A stretch of DNA of 64,000 bases from Brachypodium distachyon. Its lineage: Eukaryota > Streptophyta > Magnoliopsida > Poales > Poaceae. A program made the translations under genes and the position numbers. Under the pieces are notes generated by a model. It saw only the letters and a program-made list of their open reading frames with translations, was not told where the DNA came from and did no database searches. The DNA lies in assembly GCF_000005505.3 (NCBI RefSeq), contig NC_016131.3:36171001-36235000 (forward strand), written 5' to 3'. Shown one piece after another: positions 61,993 through 64,000 of the stretch (positions within the stretch are counted from its first letter, which is position 1; each line of letters opens with the position of its first letter).

Positions 61993-64000
61993 ATGACCAC
62001 CTCAGCGGCTGCTGCGGCTCTGCGTCCGGCAACAGCGTGCACACGTTGCGGGTGAGGCGCTTCACCGTGGCGTGGGATGGGAGAGCGTAATCTCCCCCAT
62101 GGATGCAGGCGACGCCGCGAGGCTCCTGGAAGCCCGGCTCTTCGCCGCCAGTGCAGTCGGACTCGCGCTGCTCCTCCGCACGAGCCGTGTCTCGTCCCCA
62201 GGGAGGGCGCTCCCTGCCACCGCAGGTTTGGCCGCGTCCCCCCTAGGCTTCCTCCTTGCCAGCGTTGCCGTAGGCACGCTTTGGCCCCGCTCTGGGGTCG
62301 TTCGGGCAATCTCGGGAGAGAGGCCCGATGTCGCCGCAGTTGTAGCAGGCGCCGGCTGCTCGGCGCTTCTCGGGGCGCTACTCGCGCCGCTGCTTGATAG
62401 CTTGCAGGATGCGGCAGTCCTGCGCGTCGTGGGTGGAGTTGGCGTGGATGCGGCAGCGGGGCGCGTCGCCCTGCTTGACGCCAGACCCGCCACCGGGCGA
62501 GGCCTTCTTTGCAGGCCTCACAGCAGCCCCGGACTCCGCGGCATGGACCTGCTTCCCGCTGCGCTTGCGGGAACTCTTCTTCTGCGAACCCTCTCCCGGA
62601 CTCACGGCATCCTTAGCTGCAAGTCGGGTGCTAGGCGCCTTTCCTCGGCCAAGGCACACTTGTGCGCCAGGGCGTACAGATCCTGCGTCGTCCGGATCCG
62701 ATGTGTGCTCAGCTTCTCGCGCATCTTGGGGTCATGGACGTTGATGGCGAAGGTGTTGACGATGGCAGCAGCCTCCGCCTCCGGGATGGAGTAGGAGAGA
62801 CTCGAGAAACGGTTGACGAAGCTCTGCAGCGTCTCTCCCGGCTTCTGCACTACAGTGTGCAGCTCCGCCATGGTTCCCGAGCGCTTGTAGCCGCCCTCGA
62901 ATGCGCTCACAAACTGCTCGCGCAGGTCCGCCCAAGTGGCGATGGACCCAGCAGGCAGGTTGAGTAGTCAGGTTCTCGTTGATCCTTTCAGAACCTGTTG
63001 GTGAAGTCCCGCAACGTCTCCCCTGGTTTCTGCAGTACCATGTGCAGTTCCTCCATAGTTCCCGGGCGCTTGTAGCCGCCCCGGAATGCGTTCACGAACT
63101 GCTCGCGCAGGTCAGCCCAGGAGTCTATGGACCCGGCAGGCAGGTTGAGCAATCAGGTCCTCGCTGATCCCTTGAGTACCATCAGGAACCAGTTGGCCCT
63201 GACCTTTTCGTCGGCACCAATGGCGTGCATGTCCAACGTGTAGGTCAGGAGGAAATCCTTGGGATTCACGGTCCCGTCGTACGTTCTGAGCGCGGGCGCT
63301 CGAGACCTGCGGGGCCATATCACCCGCCGCAGCTAGCACGTAAACGTGATGCAGCCGTCCTCGGGGCCCATAGGAGCATCCTCCTGCTCCTTTGCGTGTT
63401 GGCGCTCTACCTCGCACCGGCGACGGCGCTCCAGGCGCTGACACAGGTCCTCCTGCTGGCGGGCATTCAAGATGCCACGCGCGTCACCTCGTGCGACGAT
63501 GGGTGACAAGTCCGAGGACCCCTCCAGGTCCCCGCCTCCTGGGCCTCCCTGCGGGGGAGGATTTTCCCCTTGCCGCGAGGCGCGGGGCGCGTCTCCGCGC
63601 CCCGGATTCTGCCCGCGGCCTGATCCTGGCGGGCCGCATTCGCCCTGTGGTTGTTGGGCGGCGAGCGCGAGGAGCGCGTCCAACTCAGCGCTCCATGCCT
63701 CGTGTGCCGGCGTGCCCTCATAGCGCACCATGACTCGCGTGGCGATGATGGCCTCCGCCAGGGTTTGCGGGGAGGCTGCCGGTTTCCCAAACGGCTGCCC
63801 TCCACTCTATCCCTGGACACCCTCGGGTGAGCCGGACACAAGCCAGTTGGCGTCACCCGCGACGCTCCGTGCGGCTACTGCCGCTGCCGCGGTTCGTCGG
63901 CCTGCGGGCCACCCCGCTGCAAGGCGGGGGCGGCGTTTTGACGCTCGCGCGGCTGACTCCGGTGCTGGGAGCCGCCGGCCCTCTCGACCAGTTATCAGCC
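61993..64000 (-). pseudogene. Tat-E gag (5' end outside window)
   Basis: Minus strand: HEAWSAELDALLALAAQ (about 63700), charged linker, KDFLLTYT, gag core, REQFVNAF, and a knuckle near 62310-62350 reading YNCGDIGPLSRDC, with the zinc His replaced by Pro. A tandem duplication (62818-63175) and several stops disrupt it. By comparison with Tat-A the start codon would lie about 170 bases beyond the window. Confidence 0.8.
62818..63175 (-). repeat. About 178-bp tandem duplication in Tat-E gag
   Basis: 62818-62995 and 62996-63175 both contain cgcttgtagccgccc, actgctcgcgcaggtc and ggcaggttgag(t/c)a followed by tcctcg(c/t)tgatcc. They differ by about a dozen substitutions. Tat-A and Tat-D have one copy. 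Confidence 0.8.

Larger units (their letters stand above)
59651..64000 (-). mobile_element. Tat-E: Tat-type element, minus strand, cut by the window end
   Basis: Minus strand: gag (from beyond 64000), then a deletion removing protease and RT, RNase H, integrase, AATAAA, and a short 3' domain that ends at about 59650 against the inverted Tat-D. It could be the other half of the element whose left end is Tat-B. Confidence 0.83.

Overview
This is a repeat-dense stretch of a plant nuclear genome, almost certainly a grass. The evidence is one intron-containing WRKY transcription factor gene with GC-rich coding sequence, a plant-type LINE, and nested Ty3/Gypsy LTR retrotransposons of two lineages (Tekay/Del chromovirus and a Tat-type element with two RNase H domains). 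The WRKY gene is the only cellular gene I can support. I cannot name the species.

Layout. Positions 1-2263 are AT-rich flank with a divergent ~0.57-kb tandem duplication, followed by the WRKY promoter. The WRKY gene is at 2264-3290 (two exons, + strand), then about 2 kb with no gene. A LINE on the minus strand starts with its poly(A) end at 5355. It is split at 8295-8299 by a Tat-type element, Tat-A (8300-32701, minus, TATTG target duplication), and resumes at 32702-36492. Tat-A is itself split inside its integrase by a Tekay element (14786-26357, plus). From 36493 to the window end lie pieces of the same Tat family: an inverted 3' end (Tat-B, 36493-38752), a 5'-truncated plus-strand copy (Tat-C, 38753-50654), a second plus-strand copy sharing its LTR (Tat-D, 49619-59650), and a minus-strand copy running out of the window (Tat-E, 59651-64000).

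How the Tat family is built. Each copy has the sense order LTR, PBS, gag, protease, reverse transcriptase, RNase H, second RNase H, integrase. A long 3' domain follows, then an antisense gene, then the LTR. The antisense gene has its own TATA box and encodes a protein resembling the putative gypsy-type transposon family plus a long coiled coil. In Tat-A it carries three short GT-AG introns. The 3' domain holds a conserved AATAAA 97 bases after the integrase stop in Tat-C and Tat-D. It also has an internal TATA box, followed by an array of about 60-base inverted repeats. The stems of these repeats differ between units yet stay complementary, including paired compensatory changes. This is the most unusual signal in the window: it looks like a selected, structured, separately transcribed non-coding module.

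All element copies are damaged by stops, frameshifts and deletions, so no copy looks autonomous. Many frameshifts sit in homopolymer runs, so some may be assembly errors.
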